Assembly (NCBI GenBank): GCA_013298125.1
Contig: JAAFJP010000023.1
Span: 38,387 to 102,386 of the forward strand
Origin: Cytophagales bacterium
Lineage (GTDB): Bacteria > Bacteroidota > Bacteroidia > Cytophagales > Spirosomataceae
DNA length: 64,000 nucleotides
Direction: 5' to 3'
Part shown: positions 9,340 to 17,451 of the stretch, one piece after another
How the letters are laid out: each line of letters opens with the position of its first letter
How positions within the stretch are numbered: position 1 is the stretch's first letter
Made by a program: the position numbers and the translations under genes
The notes under the pieces: generated by a model
The model's input: only the letters and a program-made list of their open reading frames with translations
What the model was told of the DNA's origin: nothing
The model's database searches: none

Positions 9340-10782
9340 ATGTACCCTCCCCATCAACCAGATGCAAGACAAATCTGGCTAAAATGTCTTGAAGTAATAC
9401 ATAAAGAAATTAATGAGCAAAGTTTTAAAACTTGGTTTGAACCCATCGTACCTCTAAAAGTTACGAACCAAACGCTCTCGATTCAAGTGCCAAGCCAATT
9501 TTTTTATGAGTGGCTTGAAGAAAACTATATCCATGTATTAAGAAAAGCAATTGACTATTCAATGGGGAGAAATGGTCAATTAGAATATTCAATAATTGTT
9601 GATAAAGGAGACAAGAAAAACCCGCCGATAGCTTACAATATTCCTAACCAAAAACCTACCGTTCCTGTTCAAGCTCAAAAGCGTCCAGAAGCAACGGTTT
9701 ACGAAAGTCCTTTTCAATTAAAAGATTTAGATTCATTAGATTTAGATTCATACCTTAATCCACACTATACCTTTGATAATTTTGTTGAAGGAGATTGTAA
9801 CCGTTTGGGACGTTCGGCGGGTTTAGCCGTTGCTCAACGCCCTGGGGTAACTTCTTTTAACCCTTTGATGATTTATGGAAGTGTAGGATTAGGAAAAACG
9901 CACTTGATTCAAGCCATTGGCAATTATATCAAACATACACACACGAATAAGTTTGTATTGTATGTAACGTCCGAAAAGTTTTGTAATCAATTTATCAACG
10001 CCATCAAAAACAATACACTGCAAGCATTTACCAATTTTTATATGCAGGTGGACGTTTTAATTATTGATGACGTTCAGTTTTTGGCAGGAAAAGAAAAAAC
10101 ACAAGAATCGTTTTTCCATATTTTCAACCACTTACATCAATCTGGGAAACAAATCATTATGTCCTCTGATCGCCCTCCAAGGGAGCTGGCAGGTATGCAA
10201 GATAGATTACTTTCAAGATTTAAGTGGGGACTCACCGCCGATGTACAACAGCCTGATTTTGAGACACGTATAGCCATTATTCAAAAGAAATTACAAGCCG
10301 ACGGAATCTACATTGAAGACAAAGTTATTGAATATTTGGCTCATAGTATAGACACAAACGTACGTGAATTGGAAGGTGTAATTGTTTCTTTGATGGCTCA
10401 TGCTTCGTTTAGTAGCAAAGAAATTGACATGGATTTGGCTCGTGCTACGCTCAAAAATATCGTGATGGATTCTGAAAAAGAAGTAACCGTTGATTCTATT
10501 TTGGATGCCGTTACCAATCATTTTGAGGTTGATATGACTGATTTAAAGAGTAAAAGTCGTAGAAGAGAATCTGTTTTTCCACGACAAGTTGCCATGTATT
10601 TAATGAAGGAATTTACCAATTTACCCTTAAAATCAATTGGTTACCATTTTGGAGGAAGAGACCACAGTACCGTAATTCACGCCGTTCAGACCATCAGTGA
10701 TATGCTTGAAACGGATAAAGATGTTGAAAAAACCATGCAGAAATTATACAAATACTTTAATAGAGTACGAGTAAAAGCGTAG
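9340..10782 (+). CDS. dnaA: Chromosomal replication initiator protein DnaA
   Basis: 480 residues, full length. Domain I (IWLKCLEVIHKEINEQSFKTWFEP) binds helicase-loading partners. A short variable linker leads to the AAA+ domain with Walker A GSVGLGKTH at 180-188 and Walker B VLIIDDVQFL near 237-246. Domain IV holds the DnaA signature GGRDHST at 438-444, which contacts DnaA boxes. The start is fixed by the conserved domain I and lies after an untranslated leader. The next genes are not dnaN or recF, as is common in Bacteroidota. A terminator hairpin follows about 120 bases after the stop. Confidence 0.98.
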   Translation: MYPPHQPDARQIWLKCLEVIHKEINEQSFKTWFEPIVPLKVTNQTLSIQVPSQFFYEWLEENYIHVLRKAIDYSMGRNGQLEYSIIVDKGDKKNPPIAYNIPNQKPTVPVQAQKRPEATVYESPFQLKDLDSLDLDSYLNPHYTFDNFVEGDCNRLGRSAGLAVAQRPGVTSFNPLMIYGSVGLGKTHLIQAIGNYIKHTHTNKFVLYVTSEKFCNQFINAIKNNTLQAFTNFYMQVDVLIIDDVQFLAGKEKTQESFFHIFNHLHQSGKQIIMSSDRPPRELAGMQDRLLSRFKWGLTADVQQPDFETRIAIIQKKLQADGIYIEDKVIEYLAHSIDTNVRELEGVIVSLMAHASFSSKEIDMDLARATLKNIVMDSEKEVTVDSILDAVTNHFEVDMTDLKSKSRRRESVFPRQVAMYLMKEFTNLPLKSIGYHFGGRDHSTVIHAVQTISDMLETDKDVEKTMQKLYKYFNRVRVKA

Positions 10783-10901
10783 TAATTTTGGTAAGCCGTC
10801 AGAAACCTCTGAATTTTTACTGACCTGATTTTATAGATTTGTTCAGTTTTGTTTTTCACAAATTACTTTTTTAATAATTCTGAATTATAATCTTTGCTTT
10901 A

Positions 10902-10949
10902 CCGTAAGATTGTCTCATTTTTTTGATTCAGTCTTACGGATTTTTTTTA
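10902..10949 (+). terminator. Rho-independent terminator after dnaA
   Basis: The stem CCGTAAGAT pairs with the near-complement GTCTTACGG at 10931-10939 across a 20-base loop and is followed by a run of eight T. Confidence 0.75.
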
Positions 10950-11049
10950 TCTTAGAGTTCTGAAATGGCTTTTAGCTTTTTGCAGTCGGCTATCAGCTCT
11001 ATATTTCAACCTAAAAGATGGTTTTCAAATATTTAAAAATAATTGTTCT

Positions 11050-11355
11050 ATGAAAAAATACACACTACTTTTTGCTTTTTACTTCTTTTTGAGTGTTTCT
11101 CAATCATTTTCCAACAAAATTATTGACCCAATTCGTCAAATTCAGATAGATGAAATGGAGTGGTCGATGGATAATCCGAAAGGAAAATGGAAGATTCGTT
11201 TTGTGAGAACTGAGGATAAATCTGATACGACTAATAGACCCAAAGGCTTTTTAAGTAAGTTGAAAAATATCGTAAATGTGTTGATGGATGCTTCTGATAA
11301 TCCGCCTTTTAAAGTGGAGGTTGTCAGGGAGAAGGAAAAAGAAAAGAAGAATTAG
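11050..11355 (+). CDS. Small secreted protein of unknown function
   Basis: 101 residues. MKKYTLLFAFYFFLSVSQSFS is a signal peptide. The remainder is hydrophilic, with WSMDNPKGKWKIRF and a charged tail ending EKEKEKKN. I do not recognise the family. The gene stands alone between the dnaA terminator and a strong two-way terminator at 11362-11402, so it is probably monocistronic. Signal peptide, typical codon use and flanking terminators argue that it is real. Confidence 0.6.
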   Translation: MKKYTLLFAFYFFLSVSQSFSNKIIDPIRQIQIDEMEWSMDNPKGKWKIRFVRTEDKSDTTNRPKGFLSKLKNIVNVLMDASDNPPFKVEVVREKEKEKKN

Positions 11356-11361
11356 ATTAAT

Positions 11362-11402
11362 AAAAAAAAGGTCGTAAGAATCTAATTCTTACGACCTTTT
11401 TT
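11362..11402. terminator. Bidirectional terminator
   Basis: GGTCGTAAGAAT and its exact complement are separated by three bases. An A-run lies on the left and a T-run on the right. The hairpin serves the small secreted protein gene on the plus strand and the DUF937-OmpA gene on the minus strand. Confidence 0.9.
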
Positions 11403-11418
11403 GTAATGCAAGAATGGA

Positions 11419-12798
11419 TTACTTCTTAACAACTTTCACCTCAATTCTACGATTCTTCGCTTTTCCTTCCTCCGTAGCATTACTTGCAATAGGATTGGAT
11501 GAACCTTTACCAGCAAAGTCAATTCTTAATTCTTGAATACCGCTGGCAACTAAAATGTTTCTTACTGTTGATGCACGTTTCATAGACAATTTACGATTTT
11601 GAAGCGAATCGCCCGTATTATCAGTATATCCAGTCAATTTCACTTGTACACGTGGATAGGCAGTCATAATTTTTGCTAAATCTTGAACCGTCTTCTCAGA
11701 ACCAGCTACCAAATTTGGCAAATTTGATTCAAAATTTAGGTTATCAAAAGTAAATGTCTGATTCACTTTTGCCGTTGAATCTGTTAAATATTTAGCAAAT
11801 TTATAGTTAAATGAACCTTCTGGAACGTCTAATCTTAAACCATTTGGTAAACTTACGCCCATCGTTTTAGCAACTGGAACAACCGCTTTTACTGTTGAAT
11901 CAACTTTGGCAGTCGTTGTATCTTTGGGAAGATTCGTTGTATCAATCGTTGCATTTGTAACTTGCTCTACTTGTGAAGTATCAGGAGTTACAACAGTATT
12001 TGAACTACGTAATGAACTCCAATCATAATTCATGGCAAAGTAGCCTAAGCCACCCAAAACGATAGCAATTCCCAAAGTTGGCAATAACCATTTTGGCATG
12101 GTGAAACTTCCACTTTCTTCGCCATCATAATCTTTATCCGAATACGTAACTTCTCTATTTTCGACAGGTTTTTTAGGCGTAATAGTTTGAGTAGTATTCG
12201 TTTTTATTGAGGCTGTGGCAAATTGGACTGGTTTTATCTCTTCACTCATAAAAGTTGCCAATCCCAAAACATCAATCATTTTAGGTTGTAAACTCTCTGG
12301 CGTTTCATCCAAAAGACTACTGCGTTGGTCTAAAATGATGTTGGCTAAACCTGTTTTATCTAAGCTCTGCGAGTTTACCATTTTCCCTAATTTGCCAATT
12401 ACCAGAGGGGCAACTACCGATAAAAGTGCCGTTGCCGATGAATTACGCACCCCAGCAAACTGAGAAATCATCGTAGCAATCGAACTCTTTTTGTCTGGTA
12501 AAAGCATACTAACTACGCTATTTCCTTTCTCGACAAAACCCGCAAAACTCTCTTTATTTTTCAGTAAATCATCTAATTGCTCAATAATACTACCGTCGTG
12601 ATTGCCTTTATTGACGACATTCATCAAGGTTGTAGCACCCGCTTCGTTTGATGCTCTTTTCATCAGCCCGCCCACAAAAGTTGGTACTAAACCTTCGATT
12701 GCGATTTTGACTTTCTCTTCTTTTTCTCCGAGGAGATTGGCGGCTTTGTTGGCGACTTCACCTACTAATAATTCTTTTAATTCTCCAAATAAATTCAT
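11419..12798 (-). CDS. DUF937 - transmembrane - OmpA fusion protein
   Basis: 459 residues. Residues 1 to about 190 match DUF937: helical, with paired PLVIGKLGKM-type segments and no signal peptide. A single membrane span follows at about 236-256 (WLLPTLGIAIVLGGLGYFA), then a Thr/Val-rich linker. From about 345 to the end is an OmpA-like peptidoglycan-binding domain (LTGYTDNTGDSLQNRKLSMKRA; final NRRIEV). The likely topology is DUF937 in the cytoplasm and OmpA in the periplasm. This would tie a cytoplasmic helical module to the cell wall; the biological role is unknown. A -7 match (TAATTTTG at 12835-12828) lies 30 bases upstream. Confidence 0.85.
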   Translation of the reverse strand: MNLFGELKELLVGEVANKAANLLGEKEEKVKIAIEGLVPTFVGGLMKRASNEAGATTLMNVVNKGNHDGSIIEQLDDLLKNKESFAGFVEKGNSVVSMLLPDKKSSIATMISQFAGVRNSSATALLSVVAPLVIGKLGKMVNSQSLDKTGLANIILDQRSSLLDETPESLQPKMIDVLGLATFMSEEIKPVQFATASIKTNTTQTITPKKPVENREVTYSDKDYDGEESGSFTMPKWLLPTLGIAIVLGGLGYFAMNYDWSSLRSSNTVVTPDTSQVEQVTNATIDTTNLPKDTTTAKVDSTVKAVVPVAKTMGVSLPNGLRLDVPEGSFNYKFAKYLTDSTAKVNQTFTFDNLNFESNLPNLVAGSEKTVQDLAKIMTAYPRVQVKLTGYTDNTGDSLQNRKLSMKRASTVRNILVASGIQELRIDFAGKGSSNPIASNATEEGKAKNRRIEVKVVKK

Positions 12799-13239
12799 GC
12801 TCGTTCTTTTTGTAACAGATTCTCATACAAAATTACATTCAATTCAATGAATTTCCATTTCATAATGTATCATCTGTTTTTTTTATTTTGTAAGGTATTG
12901 ATTGATAAATAGTTGATTCAAAATCTTTCTACAAATATCCTCAATATTTTTTAAAGATTTTCATAATTCTGTTTCGTAAATCAATTCTATCTAAAATTTC
13001 ATTACTTAAATTTCGCTCAAAAAGGCTATAATCTATTAACCAGATACTAATTTTGTCGAAATATTTGCTCAAAGGCAAATTTAATTAACGATTCAACGAT
13101 TTATCTAATTTGAGTTTGTCATCCCGACGAAGGAGGGAACTGTTGGATATATACAAAACTGTGTTTGAAGAAATAAACCTCAGTTCCCTCCTTCGTCGGG
13201 ATGACTATACAGACATGATTGTTGAACCAAAATTAACGT
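12799..13239. other. Divergent intergenic region with long palindrome
   Basis: This 441-base AT-rich gap lies between the DUF937-OmpA gene and hisB, which point away from each other. It holds a -7-like box for the minus-strand gene and the 88-base palindrome at 13118-13205. I see no ORF. Confidence 0.5.
13118..13205. repeat. Palindrome with perfect 25-base arms upstream of hisB
   Basis: Arms at 13118-13142 and 13181-13205 are exact inverted copies. The left one begins GTCATCCCGACGAAGGAGGG. A 38-base AT-rich loop separates them. The arms are much richer in GC than the surroundings. The element ends 34 bases before the hisB ATG. Confidence 0.9.
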
Positions 13240-14361
13240 ATGAAAAAAATATTATTTATTGACCGTGACGGTACTATTATCGTAGAGCCACCCATTGATT
13301 TTCAGGTGGACTCTCTCGAAAAATTAGCTTTTTTACCCAAAGCCATATCTAATCTTCGTAAAATAGCCGAAGAGTCTGATTATGAGTTGGTTATGGTAAC
13401 AAATCAAGACGGTTTGGGTACTGATTCTTTTCCAGAAGATACTTTTTGGTTGCCACAAAACAAAATGATGGAGATTTTGGAAGGCGAAAATATTAAATTC
13501 TCTGCCGTCCATATTGACCGTTCTTTTGAACAAGATTATGCCCCAACCCGTAAACCAAGAACGGGAATGCTCACAGAATATTTTGATGAAACGAAATATG
13601 ATTTAAAAAACTCTTTTGTGTTGGGCGACAGATTGACGGATGTACAGTTGGCGATAAATCTTGGTTCAAAGGCAATTTATTTGGGCGAAGCTCCTTTCCA
13701 AAATCCAGTTCAAGAAGCGGCAACTGCCTTAGTATCAAAAGATTGGGATGAAATTTACCAGTTTCTTCGCTTACCTGAGCGTAAGGCATCCGTGGAGCGT
13801 ATCACTAAGGAAACTAAGATTTGGATTGACCTAAATTTAGACGGAAAAGGTAAAGCAAATATCGAAACGGGCTTGGGCTTTTTCGACCATATGCTCGACC
13901 AATTAGCTAAACATTCAGGGGCAGATTTGAACGTAAAAGTGGATGGAGATTTACATATTGATGAACACCACACCATCGAAGATACAGCTCTGGCACTCGG
14001 AGAAGCATATTTAAAGGCTTTGGGGGATAAAAAAGGAATAGCGAGATACGGTTTTAATATTTTGCCCATGGATGAAGCCTTAGTTCATGCTGCGATTGAT
14101 TTTTCTGGAAGAAATTGGATGGTTTGGGATGCCAAATTTAGTCGTGAGAAAATTGGAGAAATGCCTACGGAAATGTTCTTTCATTTCTTTAAATCATTTA
14201 CCGATACTGCCAAATGTAACCTCAACATCAAAGCGGTTGCAGATAATGAGCATCATAAAATTGAGGCAATTTTTAAAGCATTTGCCAAAGCAATCAAAAT
14301 GGCAACGAAGCGAGAAATAAAGGATTTAGATATTTTGCCTTCGACTAAGGGGGTGTTGTAG
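13240..14361 (+). CDS. hisB: Bifunctional histidinol-phosphatase / imidazoleglycerol-phosphate dehydratase
   Basis: 373 residues, near the length of E. coli HisB. The N-terminal half is a HAD phosphatase (DRDGT at 8-12, [16 protein letters not shown]) that removes phosphate from histidinol phosphate. The C-terminal half from about residue 180 is the dehydratase, with the two metal-binding motifs HHTIED (243-248) and HHKIEA (338-343). It therefore covers steps 6 and 8 of histidine synthesis. No other his gene is in the window, so it is apart from the rest of the pathway or at the edge of a split operon. Confidence 0.96.
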   Translation: MKKILFIDRDGTIIVEPPIDFQVDSLEKLAFLPKAISNLRKIAEESDYELVMVTNQDGLGTDSFPEDTFWLPQNKMMEILEGENIKFSAVHIDRSFEQDYAPTRKPRTGMLTEYFDETKYDLKNSFVLGDRLTDVQLAINLGSKAIYLGEAPFQNPVQEAATALVSKDWDEIYQFLRLPERKASVERITKETKIWIDLNLDGKGKANIETGLGFFDHMLDQLAKHSGADLNVKVDGDLHIDEHHTIEDTALALGEAYLKALGDKKGIARYGFNILPMDEALVHAAIDFSGRNWMVWDAKFSREKIGEMPTEMFFHFFKSFTDTAKCNLNIKAVADNEHHKIEAIFKAFAKAIKMATKREIKDLDILPSTKGVL

Positions 14362-14362
14362 T

Positions 14363-14464
14363 TTTTTTGTCTGAATTTGGATTCGTCTGATTAATGGATT
14401 TATTGGATTATTTTTAAAATCCTAAAAATCCATTAATCCAACAAATCCAAGTTCAGACAAAAAC
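14363..14464. repeat. Palindromic repeat directly after hisB
   Basis: The left arm starts two bases after the hisB stop (TTTTTGTCTGAATTTGGATT). The right arm ends in the complement (AAATCCAAGTTCAGACAAAA). Both arms reiterate the word ATGGATT/TGGATT. This is the same family as the outer element at 7341-7606. The uracil-rich ends would also let it act as a terminator. Confidence 0.75.
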
Positions 14465-14527
14465 TCATTTACTCAATCATACAACACATTTTTCAATTTC
14501 CTTAACAATAAATTTACCATCTGTCTT

Positions 14528-14535
14528 TATCTTTG
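14528..14535 (+). promoter_or_regulatory. Likely -7 box of the 38-residue membrane protein gene
   Basis: TATCTTTG matches TAnnTTTG and lies 38 bases before the ATG. No clear TTTG is seen at the -33 position. Confidence 0.35.
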
Positions 14536-14573
14536 TAAAAAAATAAGAATTTCACAAAAAATAAATATTAGTC

Positions 14574-14690
14574 ATGACTGAAACAGTATTTGGAACTTAC
14601 CTTGCGTGGGCATTTTACATTGCATTATTCGCAGCTTCGGGATATGTAGGTGTTAAATTACAGAACATTTATAACGAAAGAGGGAAGTAG
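14574..14690 (+). CDS. Small single-span membrane protein (38 residues)
   Basis: An ATG at 14574 starts a 38-codon frame that is mostly one hydrophobic helix (LAWAFYIALFAASGYVGV) followed by a basic tail (KLQNIYNERGK). I do not recognise the family. Gene-like signs are a TAnnTTTG box upstream, a balanced membrane-protein composition, and isolation between two palindromes, the second of which starts at its stop codon. Size and topology resemble small accessory subunits of membrane complexes, but nothing here proves a partner. Confidence 0.5.
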   Translation: MTETVFGTYLAWAFYIALFAASGYVGVKLQNIYNERGK

Positions 14691-14691
14691 T

Positions 14692-14764
14692 TTTTAGTTC
14701 TGAGTTCTGGGTTCTGAGTTGAAAAACATCACTCTATAACCAAGAACTCAGAACCCAAAACTAT
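14692..14764. repeat. Palindromic repeat between convergent stop codons
   Basis: The left arm is TTTTAGTTCTGAGTTCTGGG and onwards. The right arm ends CAGAACCCAAAACTAT and overlaps the complement of the hslU stop (14761-14763). It is built from the same GTTCTGAG/GTTCTGGG words as the element at 144-225 and again fills the space between two convergent stops exactly. Confidence 0.75.
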
Positions 14765-16158
14765 AAAATATACTGACTCAAATCTCTATTCTTCACCATT
14801 CCTCCAAGTCTCTCTGTTACCAATTCCTTTGTAACGACTACCTTAGAATTTGCCTCAATTACATCTGGAATATCGTACATGATGTCGTTTAGTAAATGCG
14901 ACATAACCGTCTGCAAACGTCTTGCACCAATATTTTCAACTTCCGAATTTACGGCAAATGCTATTCTGGCAATTTCTGCCAAAGCCTCATCATCAAAAGA
15001 TAATTCAACGTTTTCAGAAGACAATAAAGCCTCATATTGGCGTGTCAAAGCACTTTTTGGCTCTTTCAAGATTCTGTAAAAATCTTCTTCTTTCAAACTT
15101 TGCAACTCAACTCTGATGGGAAAACGTCCTTGTAACTCAGGAATCAAATCACTTGGTTTTGAAACATGAAACGCTCCTGCGGCAATAAACAAAACGTGGT
15201 CGGTATTGATAACGCCATATTTCGTATTGACCGAAGAGCCTTCTACGATAGGCAACAAATCACGTTGCACACCCTCACGACTTACGTCTGCACCTCCGCC
15301 ACCGCCAGCACGTGAATTAGCAATTTTATCAATCTCATCTATAAAAATAATTCCCAAATTCTCAGCTTTGCGGATGGCTTCTTCCTTCACTTCGTCCATG
15401 TCAATCAATTTGGCAGATTCTTCTTCCAAAAGGATTTTACGAGCATCTGAAATGTTCATTTTACGCTTTTTCTCACGTTTTGGCAACATTCCGCCAATCA
15501 TTTCCTGAATATTCATCATCGACATTTCGTCAATTGGACCTCCCATGACACCGATATTCGGACCATTGGACGTTCTGACATCAATATCAATTTTACGATT
15601 TTCTAATTCGCCACGACGTAATTTTTCACGAAATAATTCACGAGTTTTCTGATTAAGTTCTTCGTCAGACTCAGGCGTATCTACTTGAAATCCAACATCT
15701 TTGCCTTTCTTTTTCTTACCAGTTTTACCCATCGCAGGCACGAGAGCCTCCACGATGATTTCCTCCACAATTTCTAAGGCTTTTTCACGAACTGCCTCTT
15801 TGCGAGTAGATTGAACAAGGTGAATAGAAGATTCGACCAAATCACGAACCATTGATTCTACATCACGCCCGACATATCCGACTTCTGTAAATTTTGAGGC
15901 TTCAACTTTGGTGAAAGGTGCATCGGCTAATTTGGCGAGACGGCGAGCAATTTCAGTTTTTCCGACACCCGTAGAACCAATCATTAGGATATTATTTGGC
16001 GTAATTTCCTTTTGCATTTCTTCTGGAGCATTCATCCTTCTCCAACGGTTACGAAGGGCGATTGCTACGTTTTTCTTGGCATCGTTTTGTCCGATAATAT
16101 ATTTGTCGAGTTCTGCGACAATCTGTTTTGGGGTTAATGAATCTAAGTTTATGGTCAT
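14761..16158 (-). CDS. hslU: HslU, ATPase subunit of the HslUV protease
   Basis: 465 residues. It unfolds substrates and feeds them to the HslV peptidase ring. Walker A GSTGVGKTE is at 61-69 and Walker B IIFIDEID near 270-277. The I-domain lies between them, with a Lys-rich KTGKKKKGKD segment, and the sensor region ARRLQTVMSHLLNDIM follows. The C-terminal tail ends SQYIL, the part that docks into HslV. The hslV gene is not adjacent and not in the window. Confidence 0.97.
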   Translation of the reverse strand: MTINLDSLTPKQIVAELDKYIIGQNDAKKNVAIALRNRWRRMNAPEEMQKEITPNNILMIGSTGVGKTEIARRLAKLADAPFTKVEASKFTEVGYVGRDVESMVRDLVESSIHLVQSTRKEAVREKALEIVEEIIVEALVPAMGKTGKKKKGKDVGFQVDTPESDEELNQKTRELFREKLRRGELENRKIDIDVRTSNGPNIGVMGGPIDEMSMMNIQEMIGGMLPKREKKRKMNISDARKILLEEESAKLIDMDEVKEEAIRKAENLGIIFIDEIDKIANSRAGGGGGADVSREGVQRDLLPIVEGSSVNTKYGVINTDHVLFIAAGAFHVSKPSDLIPELQGRFPIRVELQSLKEEDFYRILKEPKSALTRQYEALLSSENVELSFDDEALAEIARIAFAVNSEVENIGARRLQTVMSHLLNDIMYDIPDVIEANSKVVVTKELVTERLGGMVKNRDLSQYIL

Positions 16159-16186
16159 GTGAATATGTTAAGCTGAACAGACAAAT

Positions 16187-17212
16187 TTACTTGATAATTT
16201 TTCCAAAATCGCAAACTAATCCAAAACTATTCAAATTTCCAGCGGTATTGTAGCCAGCATACGAATAAGAGAAGTCAATTGCTTTGGTTTTGAATAAAAA
16301 ACCTACTGAAAAACCAGAAAATCCACTGAGATTTTTCTGACTCAATTCCTGACCACGAAGGTGATTGTAACCAGCGAGAATATTGAAGTTTTTACTAAAT
16401 AAAAACTCCGCCCCAACCACAAAATGTCGGGCAAAATTATCAATAGGATTTACGGAGTTTTCGATAATAATTCCACTCAAATCCTTTTTGACGATGGTTT
16501 TATCTAAATAAGTAATGTCGAATTTATACAAATGATGAGCCGTTATCGAAAAACGAACAGGCATATATTGAGGTTTGAAAGATACGCCCATTTGTACATC
16601 CAAAGGTAAATCTGGATTGTCAAAAGGAGTAAAATTTCGTAATCTAATGCCTATGTTTTTTGCAACAATACCAAAGCTAAAATCTTGTTTAGGATGTTTG
16701 AAAACCCCTCCAAAATCCATCAAAATCGCTGATGCTGAATAACTTTCAATGACCGAACCCACAAATTTTAGATTTATGCCAAAAGAAATATTGCCTTGTG
16801 TGCGTGCATGAGAGAGCGTAAGTGCGTAATCATTGGCGGAAAATTTTCCTTGAATATTCCCCGCTGGGTCAGTTTGCAGAAAATCTCCATAGCTAATGTA
16901 CTGAACACCAATTCCGAAAGTTTGTTTTTTGATAGTCCGAACATACGAAGCCGAAGAATATTTTATACCCGAAAAATAAGGCAAGAAATTGACAGCCAAT
17001 AAGTTATTGTCAGAAGAATCTAAAAGGGCAGGATTTTGGAGAAAACCGTTTGGGTCTTTTTGGGTTTTGGAAATATTGATTCCACCCAAAGCTGAGGTTG
17101 TGGGATTTGAAGGAATATTTAGAAAAGTGAAACTGTTATTTCCACCGATTTGGGCAAATGAAAATTGGGATGTAGAAAAAATAAAAAAGATGTATAAAAT
17201 TCTAATTTTCAT
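16187..17212 (-). CDS. porQ: Type IX secretion system protein PorQ
   Basis: 341 residues. The signal peptide MKIRILYIFFIFSTSQFSFAQ is followed by GGNNSFTFLNIPSNPTTSALGG, the hallmark opening of PorQ. The body is a PorV-like outer-membrane beta-barrel with alternating strands (FGIGVQYISYGDF, ISFGINLKFVGS). PorQ belongs to the outer-membrane part of T9SS; its precise role is less clear than that of PorV. The start fits the signal peptide, and a TAAATTTG box lies at 17251-17244. The window also encodes one type-B T9SS substrate (1559-5035). Confidence 0.88.
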   Translation of the reverse strand: MKIRILYIFFIFSTSQFSFAQIGGNNSFTFLNIPSNPTTSALGGINISKTQKDPNGFLQNPALLDSSDNNLLAVNFLPYFSGIKYSSASYVRTIKKQTFGIGVQYISYGDFLQTDPAGNIQGKFSANDYALTLSHARTQGNISFGINLKFVGSVIESYSASAILMDFGGVFKHPKQDFSFGIVAKNIGIRLRNFTPFDNPDLPLDVQMGVSFKPQYMPVRFSITAHHLYKFDITYLDKTIVKKDLSGIIIENSVNPIDNFARHFVVGAEFLFSKNFNILAGYNHLRGQELSQKNLSGFSGFSVGFLFKTKAIDFSYSYAGYNTAGNLNSFGLVCDFGKIIK

Positions 17213-17243
17213 CTATACTTTTGTTAAAAGGTAAAAATACTCC

Positions 17244-17251
17244 CAAATTTA
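17244..17251 (-). promoter_or_regulatory. Likely -7 box of porQ
   Basis: Read on the minus strand this is TAAATTTG, an exact TAnnTTTG match 32 bases before the ATG. There is no well-spaced TTTG upstream. Confidence 0.35.
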
Positions 17252-17276
17252 TCAAATTAAAATCAAAATTTTGAAT

Positions 17277-17428
17277 CTGTTTAAACTTTTCGTTTTGAAT
17301 GAAAATTGAGTTCATTTTTAATCTGGTAGTTCAAAATTTATGAAGCATAGCATCGCTACGTTGAATAAATTTTGGATTACCAGGTTGAAAATGAAACAAT
17401 TTACAACGAAAGGAATAAGTTTAAACAG
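17277..17428. repeat. Long imperfect palindrome between porQ and the M42 peptidase gene
   Basis: The outer arms CTGTTTAAACTT (17277-17288) and AAGTTTAAACAG (17417-17428) are exact. Inner parts pair imperfectly, such as AATCTGGTAGTTCAAAATTT with AAATTTTGGATTACCAGGTT. The 152-base element has the look of a MITE or a decayed hairpin. It lies 23 bases before the peptidase ATG. Confidence 0.65.
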
Positions 17429-17451
17429 GTTCTATATTTCAAAAAAATATT

